Source: Holothuria scabra (Eukaryota > Echinodermata > Holothuroidea > Aspidochirotida > Holothuriidae). From it: a DNA stretch of 64,000 nucleotides. The translations under genes were made by a program, and so were the position numbers. Location of the stretch: NCBI GenBank assembly GCA_037179385.1, contig CM074188.1, positions 20,105,318-20,169,317 on the forward strand, given 5' to 3'. This document shows, piece by piece, positions 1 through 11,150 of this stretch (positions are counted from its first letter, which is position 1; each line of letters starts with the position of its first letter). The notes beneath the pieces are model-generated. The model saw nothing but the letters and a program-made list of their open reading frames with translations. It had not been told where the DNA came from and ran no database searches.

Positions 1-2121
1 AAAAATTTAATTTTCGTCTGTGAAAGAGAAACCAAATCTACACAGTGTTTTGAAACTCCCATCTAAATGGGACATGTATACAAGTAACTATAGTCACTAG
101 ATTTTTATTCCAAAGTGAACTTGGGGGCAGCAGAGGTTATATCACTTCTTCACATTGACAAGGTTTGCTTTGTTTCCTTTTGTTTTTTTTTCAGACTGTT
201 GTGTTGACCTTGAAATTTATAGGAAATGCAAAGTTTGTAAAGTTCTCATGCCATTTATGAAATCATATAATATAATCTGATAATATGGGATTTTTGAGGA
301 GAAAATTGGCTGTAAATTTTAAAGAAAAACAAAAGACCGTCCATTAGTGTGGGCATATGATGTAATATCTTATTGCTTCAAGTTCACTTTTTGTTGAAAA
401 CGTGACAAGTTTACCTGCTCATATATTGAGAACCGCACATCGGATTTCAATGCAAAGTTCACTGAAATGCCTAAAATTAGTACCCCTTTAACATATCAAA
501 ACTTAATGCGACATTTAGACCCTTCTTTAAAAGCACTGCGGGCGCCGGGATTTGATGATTGATGGGTGCAGGATGCAAAAGATATGTAACCCAGAGAGTC
601 GATGCGTTTGTTGAAGTGCATACTGTAGCTCTAACGTAGCGCCACAACCAACTTCAATTGTCTGCTTTCCAAAGTTCTGTTTTTATTCTTTTCTTGGTAG
701 AAATAAAAATAGAACATAGATGGTCCGAAAACGTGGTATGTGGAGTCCTATTAGGGACAAGAAGCAGAGCTAAACATTTTAGGTTCATATTAGGTTGACG
801 CAACCCCAACAAAGTTTACTTTAAGCGCACCTCCTTCACTGCAAATAGAACTTTGTACCAAAGAGGCATGGCACTGAGGTCGCAAGGAGGTCACAAGGAG
901 TTTTAAGTGAACACAACTGACAGTTTGAATAATCGTTGACCAATCAGGATGAACGTATGCAGTGTGAATGAATGAAAATCACAATGTAGCAATCGTGTTG
1001 TATTTAGAACGTTGTGGTATTTCCATTGGTTGGAGAGGGAGTTTTGATCCTGGTTCCGGTTATATGCAGTTACAGATCCGAGATTTTGAACAACATCACA
1101 TCAACATCAAATTTACACTTGTTCGATCTGAGTGTCTGATCAGTGGGGGGTCTAAGGGAAGACGGGTGTAGAAATGTTTTGACAACCTGAACTAGCCTCT
1201 CTTCAGGTGAAATGGTGCAGCTTTGCATTCTGTTATTATCCACGTACATTCCACATAAAAAATGCGAAAGTTGAGGCCACTAGATCGGTTGACATTTCGG
1301 AGCACGTTCAGGACAAACAATTTACGCAAGGGCGGCGAACACTGAGGGACGGGGCAAGCAGAGGACATGATCCTCGATATATTTTGAGGGGGACATCATA
1401 TCAAATGTCCTTCCAGTGTTTGAGGTATAAACAAATTTGACAAAATTACAAAATTATCGGGCAATACCTTTGAATAAATTATTTATAAAATCTTGTGCAA
1501 AAATCGACCCATCAACCATATTGTAGATACTATCGTGATATTTTTGTATTAATTTTCCCAGTAACGTACCACACCCACAGCATCACTTAAATATGTTAAT
1601 GTTGACTTAAGGTTGCTTTTTTGCTGTGGCTCTCTGTTACCATCAGATTGTCTAATATTCAGTCTAAATAACCACGTCAGCTGCTAGTTAGGTCAAAGTT
1701 TTATTCCAACTAATCCAAGGAAAATCACTCTTCCTAAAAGTGAAAAACCACAGAGAGGGGGTTAAGCTGATCATTTCACTCCCCACGTGCCTCTGTTTTA
1801 TTAATAAAAACCATGCATTTCAGTTTCTGAGCTTTCTCTGGTTTATCATGTGCGCAAAAAATCTGAATCTTATCTACTTGGATGAGATCGCATATTTCCT
1901 TAATAAACTTATAGAAATTAATTTGTCTAATGTGGGGATCTTTTAATCATTTTTTTTCATCCACGTGTTTACAATGTTGTATTCGAATGAATGCGAAAGA
2001 GAAAAAAGAAACATCTGAAAATGCGCAAGTGCTGTATCCAGGGTCGCGTATACTTCGGTATCGTGCATATATTGTATCATAGAGCTGGAAACTTTCTGAT
2101 CAGCCTAAGTATTACACTCTC
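1..2121. other. No gene recognised
   Basis: AT-rich sequence with only short open frames (67, 77 and 68 codons) that show no domain, splice context or similarity I recognise. I see no clear repeat boundary or RNA gene here. It may be intergenic DNA or an intron of a gene lying to the left. Confidence 0.4.
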
Positions 2122-2484
2122 TAAAGCGGCTCATTGAGTTGCTTCAGGTAATGTAACAAATTTTTCCAAACCTGTCAAGTTTTCTACACATACGAAGTAG
2201 TGATAAAAGGTCAAACTTATGCAAACACCATGTCCTATATGCAACTAGTATGTGTGAGTTCGTATATCAATTCGATTTTCAAAAATTCGTGACCATGCTA
2301 CTTCTTCAAATTATTGGCAAAACCATTTCACTTCAGAACACCATAAAATTCAAAACTTTAACTTTTTCCGTAACTATTGGATATGAAACATGTGTCATGA
2401 TGCTAACTAAAAGCATTGTCATGTGGTAGTGTCCCTTTAACACTCTCATTAAGTTATTGACATCAACTCAAGGAGCCCGATTAA
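2122..2484. mobile_element. About 360-bp non-autonomous TIR element, copy 1
   Basis: The left end begins near AAAGCGGCTCATTGAGTTG, and the right end read on the minus strand gives a closely related sequence (about 20-30 bp imperfect terminal inverted repeats). The body matches 42843-43204 along its whole length, including shared blocks near AAATTTTTCCAAACCTGT and GCATTGTCATGTGGTAGTG. The flanks suggest a TA or TTA target duplication. It contains no coding capacity, so it is a MITE-type passenger of an unidentified DNA transposon. Confidence 0.65.
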
Positions 2485-3129
2485 ATAGAACGATTTATTC
2501 CAAAAGTATGTGTTTGGCATTTCATTACTACAAAGCAAAGTCCATACATCCGATATATCAACCCGTTCTCTACATTAAAGATTTGAAAAAACTGAACATT
2601 GTCTTACCTTTGCAATCTTCTCTGTACTTTGAGTATGTATCTAGTCGACGAACTAACGGCGGAGTGGTATATGAAGTTTCGACTATATATGCTCAACTGG
2701 ATTTTTTTTTAAACTGTAACGAAGTTGCAACGAATACTTGTGACGGCAGAATAAAAATAGATCTGTGGAAATTCCAGACTTGTGACAAGAGTTAATTTAA
2801 AGCAACTGCCACAACTATGTAGACAATGTGGGGTGTGTTTCTGACAACTTCCTTTAAAAGCCAGTGGTATTTTCCGAGTATAACCAAACAAAATAGAACA
2901 GGGAAATCCCACTAGAATGGATCCTTCTTTAAATCAATGCCCAAAACGAAAGTTAAATCTACTTGTTTGTTTAAGGGTAGTATATTTGTGATAGCTAATA
3001 TGCCTGTTAATGTGACGTGTCAAGATAAGATCGAAATGCTTTTCGCACTGGGTGATTAGATTGTTTTTATTGAGAAAAAAGATCCAGTTGTTTTTAATTG
3101 ACATCAGAGCCGTATTAATAGGTTTATAC
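2485..3129. other. No gene recognised
   Basis: Unique-looking AT-rich sequence between the TIR element and the LINE. A 112-codon frame runs through part of it but has no recognisable domain. The last part may be 5' sequence of the LINE that follows. Confidence 0.3.
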
Positions 3130-3170
3130 GATATTTAACGAGGAATTGGAAGGGCAGCAGTCGTTTTAAG

Positions 3171-3600
3171 GACTTGGTCACAAATCAGTATGTCTGCATT
3201 GAGTTGACGGCTAATGATGGGATAAGTATTCTTCACCTAAACAGTAGGAGCCTAAATAAGAATATGGATGATATGAAACAATACCTATCCGTACTCAGTC
3301 ACAACTTTTCAGTATTAGGATTTACTGAAACATGGCTAAGTGATCATTCCTTCCCATTCATACATATAAACGACTTTACTATTGTTGAAAACCATCGCAA
3401 AGATAAAAGGGGCGGGGGAGTGTTTTTCTTTGAAAATAATAAGTTTAAATTTTTGCCCGTTATGATTTATCTATCTTCAATGACTTTATGGAGTCTGTCT
3501 TTATTGAAATCACTTTCCCCTATCAAACTCTAAAGTGTGTAATTGGTGTTGTTTATTATAGGCCACCGGCAAGTAATTTCACTTGTTTAAAGATCTGTTT
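3171..3600 (+). pseudogene. LINE endonuclease fragment (N-terminal)
   Basis: An open frame of about 119 codons with the start of an exonuclease-endonuclease-phosphatase domain: the LNSRSLN block followed by a GFTETWLSD block (the metal-binding Glu is in ETWL). It shifts frame near 3480, after which VIGVVYYRPPASNF continues the domain in another frame until the SINE insertion at about 3627. Confidence 0.8.
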
Positions 3601-3621
3601 CTAAACGTCCTAAGCCAAATT

Positions 3622-4120
3622 AGGAGTGGAGTTGGCTCGGTGGTTTGAGCGTGCCTTGCGTGTTGAAGGTCCCCGGATCATATCCCGGTGGAACCACTTG
3701 GAGATTTTCCGGGGTCTAAAAATTAGCTTGTTCAGCATAACTTTTTACAGTGATGCTGAGGGGGTTTAAAAATTGGTGAATAACAAAACTGGGTATTTGG
3801 TTGTCCTTTTCAGGAAGTTGTCCGACTCAGGAAGTTGTGGGCTTGCTCAGTTCAGCTGTTGAGCAGTGATGTATGCAAGTAACCTCCACCCCCACCCAGC
3901 CTTTGGGAAAATTGCTAAAGACTGGGGATATGCTCACGTCCGTCGGATGGGGACTTTAAATGGCGGTCCGGGAGCAGGATTGGTAGCGATTAGTACACGC
4001 CTGCCTCGTTACCTCTGAGAACTAGTCGAAGTTCGCCGGCGGTGTTCATTCACGTTCACTCTGGCATAGGGTCCTCGATGACCCAAATGGCTTCCTGAAC
4101 CTCAAAACGTTAAATTAAAT
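3622..4120 (+). mobile_element. tRNA-derived SINE, family A copy 1, inside the LINE
   Basis: It interrupts the LINE endonuclease. It starts with a tRNA-like head: box A TTGGCTCGGTGG at 3632-3643 and a decayed box B GGATCATATCC at 3675-3685, spaced as in a tRNA. A body of about 430 bp follows, ending near AACGTTAAATTAAA. A second copy of the same body (for example GCTGTTGAGCAGTG and TGCTAAAGACTGG-like blocks) lies at about 59000-59632. Short AAATTA motifs at both flanks may be a target duplication. Confidence 0.7.
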
Positions 4121-4153
4121 AGAAATGATGACGAAGATAAATCTTGCTATATC

Positions 4154-4869
4154 ATGGGCGACTTTAATGTAAATATGCTCAATCAGAGTAATAATTTCAT
4201 GGTGATATCATTTCGTGTCTATCCGAACATCTCGGAAGCTACCAGAGTTAACGAGAGGTCATGCTCACTTATTGTGATATGTTTTCAAATGTTACCCTAC
4301 CAGGGACAACCTCTAGTTTCAGCGTCTCTGGTGTTCTCTTAACCGATCTCACTGATCAATTCCCAATTTTTGTTACCACCCTGCAAAAATTTGACGTCAA
4401 TCATGACGTATTCATTCGAAAATATTCAAATTTTAATATCGCAAACTTCATAACCGAAATTTCTAGAACAAACTGGAATAATGTTTATTGCGAGTCTGAT
4501 GTTAACTCTGCTTATAACGTCTTCATTAGGATTTTCAAAAAAAATTATGATAAATGTTTCCCTAATATTCGTCTAAAATGTAGAAGGCGGTATTCAGACA
4601 AACAATCTTGGATCACTTCTGGTGTAATCACATCTATTAAAAGAAAAAAAAAACTTTGTAAGGTTAAGCTCAAAAATCCCTCTCAGCATACCAAATTTAA
4701 ATACAGAACTGATAGAAATAAATTAAGCCACATCATACGCATATCCAAGAAAAATTATTTTATGAATATGTTTGAAAACTGTAAGTACGACTCCAAGCAA
4801 ACTTGGAATAACATTCATAATTTGTTAAACAAAAACAAGCAAAAGCCAATCAAACCTGTTTTTGTTTAA
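4154..4869 (+). pseudogene. LINE endonuclease C-terminus and linker fragment
   Basis: Two overlapping frames. One starts MGDFNVNML, the conserved GDFN metal/catalytic block of LINE endonucleases. The other, 202 codons long (4261-4869), is rich in Lys and Asn, with RRRYSDKQSWITSG and WNNIHNLLN motifs typical of the endonuclease to reverse-transcriptase linker of CR1-like elements. One frameshift separates them. Confidence 0.75.
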
Positions 4870-5074
4870 TACACGGGGTGAAACTTACTGAACCCGTTGC
4901 TATAGGAATAATCTCAACAAGTTTTGTGCTAATGTTGGCCCGTCTCTTGCTGAAAAAAATCTCTGCAAATCATTCTCCCTCTGATTATCTTTCCGATAGA
5001 AATCCATCTTCCGCTTTCCTTTTTCCCACATGTGAACATGAATTTATCAAAGTTTCAAACTCCTGTCTAAAACC

Positions 5075-5467
5075 AGGCCCGTAGCCAGGGGAGGGGGGGG
5101 GGGGTCGGAGCGTTCGAACGACCCACAGCAACAACTTGAGGGAGGTCCATTTTTCCAGCCATGTGTTTGAAGGGTCAGCTATGAATTTTTTTTCCTGACA
5201 TATTGAGTACGAATTTTCGTTCACTTCTTTAAAAGTGGTGTACTGTAGTGTAGAGTTCCTGGGGAAAAGGGACTTCTGTTGTGTTCAAAAGTCCTCTAAA
5301 ATACTCCAGATAGCATGAGATCTGCGGATTTCGAATTTTTCCGGGGAAGCCCGGACCCCTAGCAACTGCATGCTTACGGCACTCGCCAGCCGCCTCCGTA
5401 TTTTGAAAAAAGGTCCACATTTTGGTAAAAAGACCCACCCCTCCACATGGTCTGGCTACGGGCCTGA
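5075..5467. mobile_element. TIR element inserted in the LINE
   Basis: About 390 bp bounded by a perfect 15-bp inverted repeat, CAGGCCCGTAGCCAG on the left and its complement CTGGCTACGGGCCTG on the right. It interrupts the LINE coding sequence between the linker and the reverse transcriptase; flanking AAAA runs could be part of a target duplication. It has no coding capacity; the superfamily is not assigned. Confidence 0.75.
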
Positions 5468-6160
5468 AAATCAGCAAGTCAACTGGGTTTGATGAAATCA
5501 AGTCTGGTGTTGTTACCCGCATTATCTGTCATATTTGCAAACCCCTTACTTATGTTTTAACATGTCTTTATCGACTGGGGTTGTCTCTGATAAACTCAAA
5601 ATCGCCAAGGTAGTCCAAAATTTTAAGAAAGGTGATCCAAACTGTTTTGTAAATTATAGACCTATTTCTGTTCTCTCATGTTTTTCTAAAATTCTTGAAC
5701 GTATTGTTTACATAAGGCTCTCAAAATTTCTAGAAAAGCACAACATTCTCATTGATTGTCAATCTGGTTTTAGACCTGGTCTATCTACTGAAATGTCTAT
5801 TATTGATGTAACTGATAATTTTACAGAGGCCCTTCACAAAAACCATATTGCAGTGGATGTATTTTTTTATTTGTCTAAAGCCTTTGACACTATTGGCCAT
5901 ACCATCCTTTGTCATAAATTGTTCCACTACGGGATCCAAGGAAGTTTTCTCACTTGGCTTATTCATTATCTTTCAAATAGACAACAATTGATCTCTCTTC
6001 AAGGTGTTAACTGTCACGTTATTAATGTTCAGTGTTCAAGGTTCTATTCTCGGACCCCTCCTTTTAATTATCTGTATGAATGATGTCACTTAGTAAAATC
6101 ACTTCTAATGCGGCCGTCATTTCATTCGCCAATGATACTAATATTTTCTTTTCTGACAGT
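5468..6160 (+). pseudogene. LINE reverse transcriptase fragment
   Basis: Fingers and palm of a non-LTR reverse transcriptase: KSTGFDEIKSG, then FKKGDPNCFVNYRPISVLS, FSKILERIVYIRLSKFL, SGFRPGLST, SKAFDTIGHTIL and YLSNRQQ. The SRTPPFNYLY block corresponds to the normal GPLLFNIYIND motif but is shifted in frame, and the catalytic YADD triad reads FAND in yet another frame. An A-rich low-complexity tract (6165-6240) follows. Confidence 0.85.
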
Positions 6161-6164
6161 GATT

Positions 6165-6243
6165 CTGCAAAAAAATAATAAAAAAAAAAAAACCAACAAA
6201 CAAAAACAAAAAAACATTAACAACAACAACAACAAAAAAAGAA
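6165..6243. repeat. A-rich low-complexity tract
   Basis: Almost pure A with scattered C (AAC and AAAAC units), lying inside the LINE reading frame just after the decayed catalytic motif. Confidence 0.8.
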
Positions 6244-6249
6244 ACATTC

Positions 6250-6890
6250 ACAATGACTAAAATGCTTTTCTGATTGGTTTGCTGCAAACAAGCTTTCGTT
6301 TAGCACTGAAAAACCAATTTTATCGTTTTTAATGCAGGTAAAGATGTGAACGACTTTAGTATTGGTATCATAATGGTAAACTGCTTCAAAGGGTGGATTG
6401 TTTTAAATTCCTTGGTGTCTACATTGACTCTTAACTTACTTGGTGCAACCATATCATGTCTATTTCTACTCTTGTCGCTAAAGGAGTCGGTGTCCTTTCA
6501 AAACTGAAAGATACTCTTCCTAAAAGCATTGTAATGTCCCTTTACCAGGCACTTATTCTCCCTCATTTAACTTACTGCTGTACTGTTTGGTCAGGAACAA
6601 GCAAGTGCTTGTTAAACAAACTGTCCATTCTTCAGAAAAGAGCAATAAGACATATCAGCCAGAGATCATGCTAATGGTCAAATTAAGTCCTTAAGTCTAC
6701 TAAAAATTACCGACCTCTTCAACCTAAATGGGGATAGCTTTGTCTACAGCTCTCTACATGATTTGCCTCCTAATTGGTTGCAAGCTTACTTCACACATAA
6801 ATCACGTATTCATTCACATGATTCAAGACAAGCAGACCACCTGCACACTAGGGATTACAAAGTACTGCCAACATCTTTGTCCGATATATG
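6250..6890 (+). pseudogene. LINE C-terminal (thumb and tail) fragment
   Basis: The frames read FKFLGVYIDS-like, then LKDTLPKSIVMSLYQALILPHLTYCCTVWSG, LSILQKRAIRHIS, and finally SLHDLPPNWLQAYFTHKSRIHSHDSRQADHLHT. These are the standard C-terminal blocks of CR1/L2-type LINE ORF2 proteins. The element is truncated, and I see no clear 3' terminal microsatellite. Confidence 0.8.
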
Positions 6891-7924
6891 GGTGGGCATA
6901 TGCACTATTAAAGGTGGCCATGATAATATCTTATACAATATGAGTGGTCCTCTACTACCCTATACTATGGGTCTATTCATAACTAATCAGTCGCAGCGCC
7001 GCTTTGACTGTCGAGGGCATTCATTGTGACGTGTTGAGGAAAAATTTGGCGTAGCGGCAGGTTGTGATCATTCTTATGTTGTTTGCATGCTTCCACTTGT
7101 GCATGCGGAGAGACTGGAGACATGATATCAATTTACTACGGAGATGTGCAGATATCTTTCGCAGATCATGACATTTTCATATTATAACTTTATGCAGAAC
7201 TGCGTCGTTAAATAAGTTGTGAGTAAGAAGTTTGTAGTCATTATGAGACATTGAATTTGAAACAGGGGCCTGATTTAGTTGTGTCGTAGGCCCACTGGAG
7301 TGTTTTATCGTGGAACTAGGCCTTACGTAAAAGCGCCCTTTAAGACTGGAGCATGGAATGCGGTAATCTGGCCACTGTAGGGTAGTGTACTGTAGGTAGT
7401 GCTACTGCTAGTATATCATTGTGTTACCATGAGTCGGCCAATTAATGTGTTGTACATGGTGTACATGCCATACGTTTTGTACGTAGTGACAGACTCAAGA
7501 TCATCCACTATATACCATATCCAGGATAATACTCTGAAAAAGAGAAGGTTTTAGCAGTGCCAGAAGGAGGGTTTGAAGCCAGGACATACAGTATGCCTTC
7601 TGCATACCTCCCAAGTGACCCACATTCTGCAGGTTTGACCCGCAGTTGAAAACCCAAACCTGATGACCCGCCCATCCCTCTGAAAAACCCGCATTTCAAA
7701 TGTCCGAAGTATTCTTAAGGAACCACACAAATTAATATTAATTCAGCTAACAGAAAACTACAAATTCAGTAATCTTATCTCACAGCACATTCAACTGTGC
7801 TGTTTTGTATACAATGCATAGGCCTATAGGTACGTATGGAACCATGTACGTATGCTGTCACAACATCCCTATTGGCTAACCTTCACAGCAGTTATGGAAT
7901 ATATTCCTGTCATCACTGTATAAA
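6891..7924. other. No gene recognised
   Basis: I find no coding signal, RNA gene or clear repeat boundary. The last part immediately borders the foldback-like element. Confidence 0.3.
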
Positions 7925-7932
7925 TGCTTTCG

Positions 7933-8098
7933 GGCCAAGTCGTCCCCAAACCAACTCGTCCCCAACCAACTCGTCTCCAAGCCAACTCGTCCCCAAGCCA
8001 ACTCGTCCCCAAGCCAAGTCGTCCCCAAACCAACTCGTCCCCAAACCAACTCGTCCCCAAACCAACTCGTCCCCAAGCCAAGTCGGCCCCAATATGAG
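7933..8098 (-). repeat. Left minisatellite arm
   Basis: About ten units of 15-16 bp (CAACTCGTCCCCAA core), inverted relative to the array at 8866-9044. The incidental open frames through it are translation of the repeat, not a protein gene. Confidence 0.9.
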
Positions 8099-8399
8099 AA
8101 ATTAGTGAAAAATTGGTGGAAAATAAAATTATCTCATTTCAAGAGACCAGCTAACACCGACTTTGCATTTGTTTTTGGTTTGTTAATTAAATTTTTTTTC
8201 CTCCCTTTTGCTAGTTAAAAGGGAGATTTCGTGACACATAAATTTTTGAAGCCGTGATTTATGCATATATAGAGAATGACAAGTGGTTTAAAATAGAGCA
8301 TGATAACTTTATTGTCGCAATTTGTCTACCCATCATAACCAATAACATATATATTTTTGGAGTTTGATAACGTATATTTTAAACACAACTGATGGCGTC

Positions 8400-8750
8400 A
8401 TATGTTTAGTTTGGAAAATATAATTAGTCTTGCAAATAAATGTTTTGGCAAAAGTAATGTTTCTTGCAGATACATTTATATTGCAAACTTATTTCTTTTT
8501 CTTGAAAATATATTTCTGGTTGGAAGAATATTTTTGTTGCAAATAAAATTTTGTGGCGAACATGGTAACTTTTTGAAGAAAGATATATTTTCTTGCAAAT
8601 ATATCTTGGTGTAAACATAATTTTTCTTTACTAATATATTCCAAGTGTTGGAAACAAAGTTCTCCTAAATATTTTAGAGCAAAAGTATATTTTTGTTGGG
8701 AATATATTTAATTGCAAATATATATCTTGTTAAGAACATACTCTTTCTAC
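8400..8750. repeat. Degenerate AT-rich periodic centre
   Basis: Irregular repetition of blocks like TTGCAAATATATTT and TTCTTGNAAATATAT every roughly 20-30 bp between the two minisatellite arms. It is too diverged to give a clean unit length by eye. Confidence 0.45.
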
Positions 8751-8865
8751 AATTGTCCCTTTTGAAGCTACTATATCTTGTTTTGTCACATAAATATTTC
8801 AGTTTTGATTATGTTTGGTTGGTAATATTCCCCTTTCTCGCGCCATAAAAATCACAACATTTTTC

Positions 8866-9044
8866 ATATTGGGGACGAGTTGGTTTGGGGACGACTTGGC
8901 TTGGGGACGAGTTGGTTTGGGGACGAGTTGGCTTGGGGATGACTTGGCTTGGGGACGACTTGGCTTGGGGACGAGTTGGCTTGGGGACGACTTGGCTTGG
9001 GGACGAGTTGGTTGGGGACGAGTTGGTTTGGGGACGACTTGGCC
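8866..9044 (+). repeat. Right minisatellite arm
   Basis: About eleven units of GGGGACGAGTTGGCTT / GGGGACGACTTGGCTT, the reverse complement of the array at 7933-8098. It ends in TTGGCC, immediately followed by the possible target duplication. Confidence 0.9.
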
Positions 9045-9052
9045 TGCTTCGG

Positions 9053-9655
9053 TATAAATAGTGTAATAATGTCGTGCTATGCTGCGTTCAATAGCAAAAA
9101 TGAATGCCCACTTTGTGGGTTAGAGGCGGGCCACAGGGAGGTGGGGATTGTCTCAAGAGTTTCCCATCAAATGAATCTCTGGACTCTCTTGACAGTTCTT
9201 GACATTCTTTACTGTGTTTTTATGGCTAGAATGCCATGCGAGATGCACCGAAAATATACAGTACAGTATATTGGAAATCACTTGCAGCATGATACGACCA
9301 TCGGTGACGCATCAAGTTGATGTTTGCAAACTGTACTGCACCAAAATTTTCGGCAACAATAAAGATTGAATATTGTGATTAGGAAAGGTTTTAGTAATTT
9401 GGCATTTGTGAGTATCTGACATCTGTATAATATTATCTCTACAAATCTCTTAATTTAATATTTTTCTAGGTTACCTCTAAAAATTCAGTACCGTTGGCAT
9501 ACTGAACTACTGTACTATTGACGGTTATTTTCCCATAGAGGTTCAATGCTGCTAAATTTTCAATATTCAAGTAGGGAGTTGAAATTGCTTACGCCATCTC
9601 TCTGCTTCAAATAGTTCATACTGAAAATAACAAAACAGTGAAAACATCAGTTTTT
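9053..9655. other. No gene recognised
   Basis: AT-rich sequence between two transposable elements. I see no splice-bounded coding block, RNA gene or recognised repeat. Confidence 0.35.
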
Positions 9656-9935
9656 GATTTCTTGCCGAAGGCAGGCAAGGAATCTACAGTATGCAATGGT
9701 GATGTCATGTGTATGTGTGAGCTTGTAAATGATACCTTGCCGGGTACAAGCAGCTCACGAGAGCTGAAGCCTCGCACGTCTTTCCTCGCTCACGCGGAGC
9801 TCGTAACTGGCACTGCAACGAGCTCTGTCACGTGATATGCAAGAGCCCGCCCTCGGCTAAATGGGAATTCCGACCATTTCCTTACGGGGAACAGTTCTGT
9901 GTACCCCTTAAGGCATTGAATACGAGTATGTCCTG

Positions 9936-9957
9936 TGTGTGTGTGTGTGTGTGTGTA
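9936..9957. repeat. GT microsatellite
   Basis: About ten GT units near the left end of the satellite element. A related GT-rich stretch occupies the same position in the second copy (about 24275-24298). Confidence 0.9.
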
Positions 9958-9959
9958 TG

Positions 9960-11150
9960 TGACGCTTTGGTTTGTACACAGGATATCCGAAGAACGATAC
10001 ATGTGACTATACTCATGTTTGGTGTGTGGGTTGGCCATATTGAGGACATGATCCCTATTTTTTTTTGGTGAAGGTCAAAGGTCATTTGGGATCATGAGAG
10101 TCAAAAGGTCAAAACTTTGTAAACGCAATATCTGAAGAATGGTATATGTGACTATACTCATATTTGATGTGTCAGTTGGTCGTATTGAGCAGATGATCCC
10201 TACAAATTTTCGTAGAGATCAGAGGTCATTTTGGGTCACGATAGGTCAATCGGTAAATTCCATAGAAATTGCTTGTAAACACGGTAACTCAAGAAGGGTA
10301 AGTGTTGCTGATCTCATATTTGGTGTGTGAGTTGGCCATATTAAGGACATGATCCCTATTGTTTTTGGTGGAGGTCAAAGGTCATTTGGGGTCACAAGAG
10401 TCAAAAGGTCAAAACATGGTAAACACAATATCTGAAGAACTGTACATGTGACTATACTCATATTTGATGTGAAGGTTGGTCATATTCAGTTGATGATCCC
10501 TATCAATTTTCGTGGAGATCAAAGGTCATTGGGGGTCATGAGAGGTCAATTGGTAAATTCCTTAGAAATTGCTTGTAAACACGGTAACTCAAGAAGGGCA
10601 AGTGTTGCTGATGTCATATTTGGTGTGAGTGTTGGCAATATTGATTAGGTGATCCCTATTGTTTTTGGTGGAGGTCAGAGGTCATTTGGGGTCACAAAAG
10701 GTCAAACGTTCAAAACCTTGTAAACATGATATCTGAAGAATGGTACATGTGTCTATGCTCTTATTTTGTGTGTGGGTTGGTCGTATTGTGTAGATGATCC
10801 TTAACGATTTTTGTGGAGGTCAAATGTCTTTTGCAGTCCCAATAGGTTAATTGGTAAATCCTTTAGAAATTGCTTGTGAACATGGAATCTCAAGAAAGGT
10901 TAGTGTGACTAATCTCATATTTCATGCATGGGTTGGTTTTATTTAGTAGATGATCCCTAGATGGATTTTCATGGAGGTCAAGGTCATTTGGGGTCATGAG
11001 AGGTCAAAAGGTCAAAACCTTGTAAACACAGTATCTCCAGAAAAATGCATGTGACTAAGCTCATCTTTAGTGTGTGGGTTGGTGGTTTTGAGATGGTGAT
11101 CACAATTGGTTTTTGTGAAGGTCAGAGGTCATATGGGGTCAGCAGTGTCA
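9960..11150. repeat. Satellite array, about 150-bp units in A-B dimers
   Basis: Units share GATGATCCCTA, TTTTCGTGGAG or TTTTTGGTGGAG, GGTCAAAGGTCATTTGGGGTCA and TATCTGAAGAA blocks. Two variants alternate: one with the GTCAAAAGGTCAAAAC tail, one with GGTCAATTGGTAAATTCC followed by TTAGAAATTGCTTGTAAAC. The two most alike A units start their GGTCA cores near 10072 and 10371, a period of about 299 bp. Later units decay. Confidence 0.8.

Larger units (their letters stand above)
3130..6890 (+). mobile_element. Degenerate CR1/L2-like LINE with nested insertions
   Basis: A broken non-LTR retrotransposon on the plus strand. An apurinic endonuclease segment (about 3171-3600) reads ILHLNSRSLN, then GFTETWLSD, and a second endonuclease block reads MGDFNVNML at 4154. 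A basic linker follows (to 4869). The reverse transcriptase begins after an inserted TIR element, with KSTGFDEIKSG, FKKGDPNCFVNYRPISVLS, GFRPGLST and SKAFDTI (5467-6083). The catalytic YADD position now reads FAND (about 6126). A C-terminal tail (6456-6880) carries SRQADHLHT. Frameshifts, stops and two insertions break the frame, so it is dead. The clade is inferred from motif style only; other Jockey-group clades are possible. Confidence 0.85.
7933..9044. mobile_element. Foldback-like element with minisatellite arms
   Basis: Two inverted arms (7933-8098 and about 8866-9044) are built from tandem units of about 15-16 bp, alternating CCAACTCGTCCCCAAG and CCAAGTCGTCCCCAAA on the left and the complement on the right. 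Both outer ends read GGCCAAGTCGTCCCCAAACC inward, and both inner ends finish at CCCCAATATGA. The flanks carry near-matching octamers, TGCTTTCG on the left and TGCTTCGG on the right, a possible 8-9 bp target duplication. The 770-bp centre is AT-rich with no transposase. Tandemly repeated inverted arms are the hallmark of foldback transposons; the superfamily is an inference. Confidence 0.75.

Noticed and set aside
968..1440. Two short open frames (67 and 77 codons) as a small gene
   Set aside because: No domain, no splice or poly(A) context; expected by chance at this length.
7836..9057. Open frames with GDELAWGRVGLGTSWL or PTRPQTNSSPS repeats
   Set aside because: Translation of the 15-16-bp minisatellite arms of the foldback-like element, on both strands.
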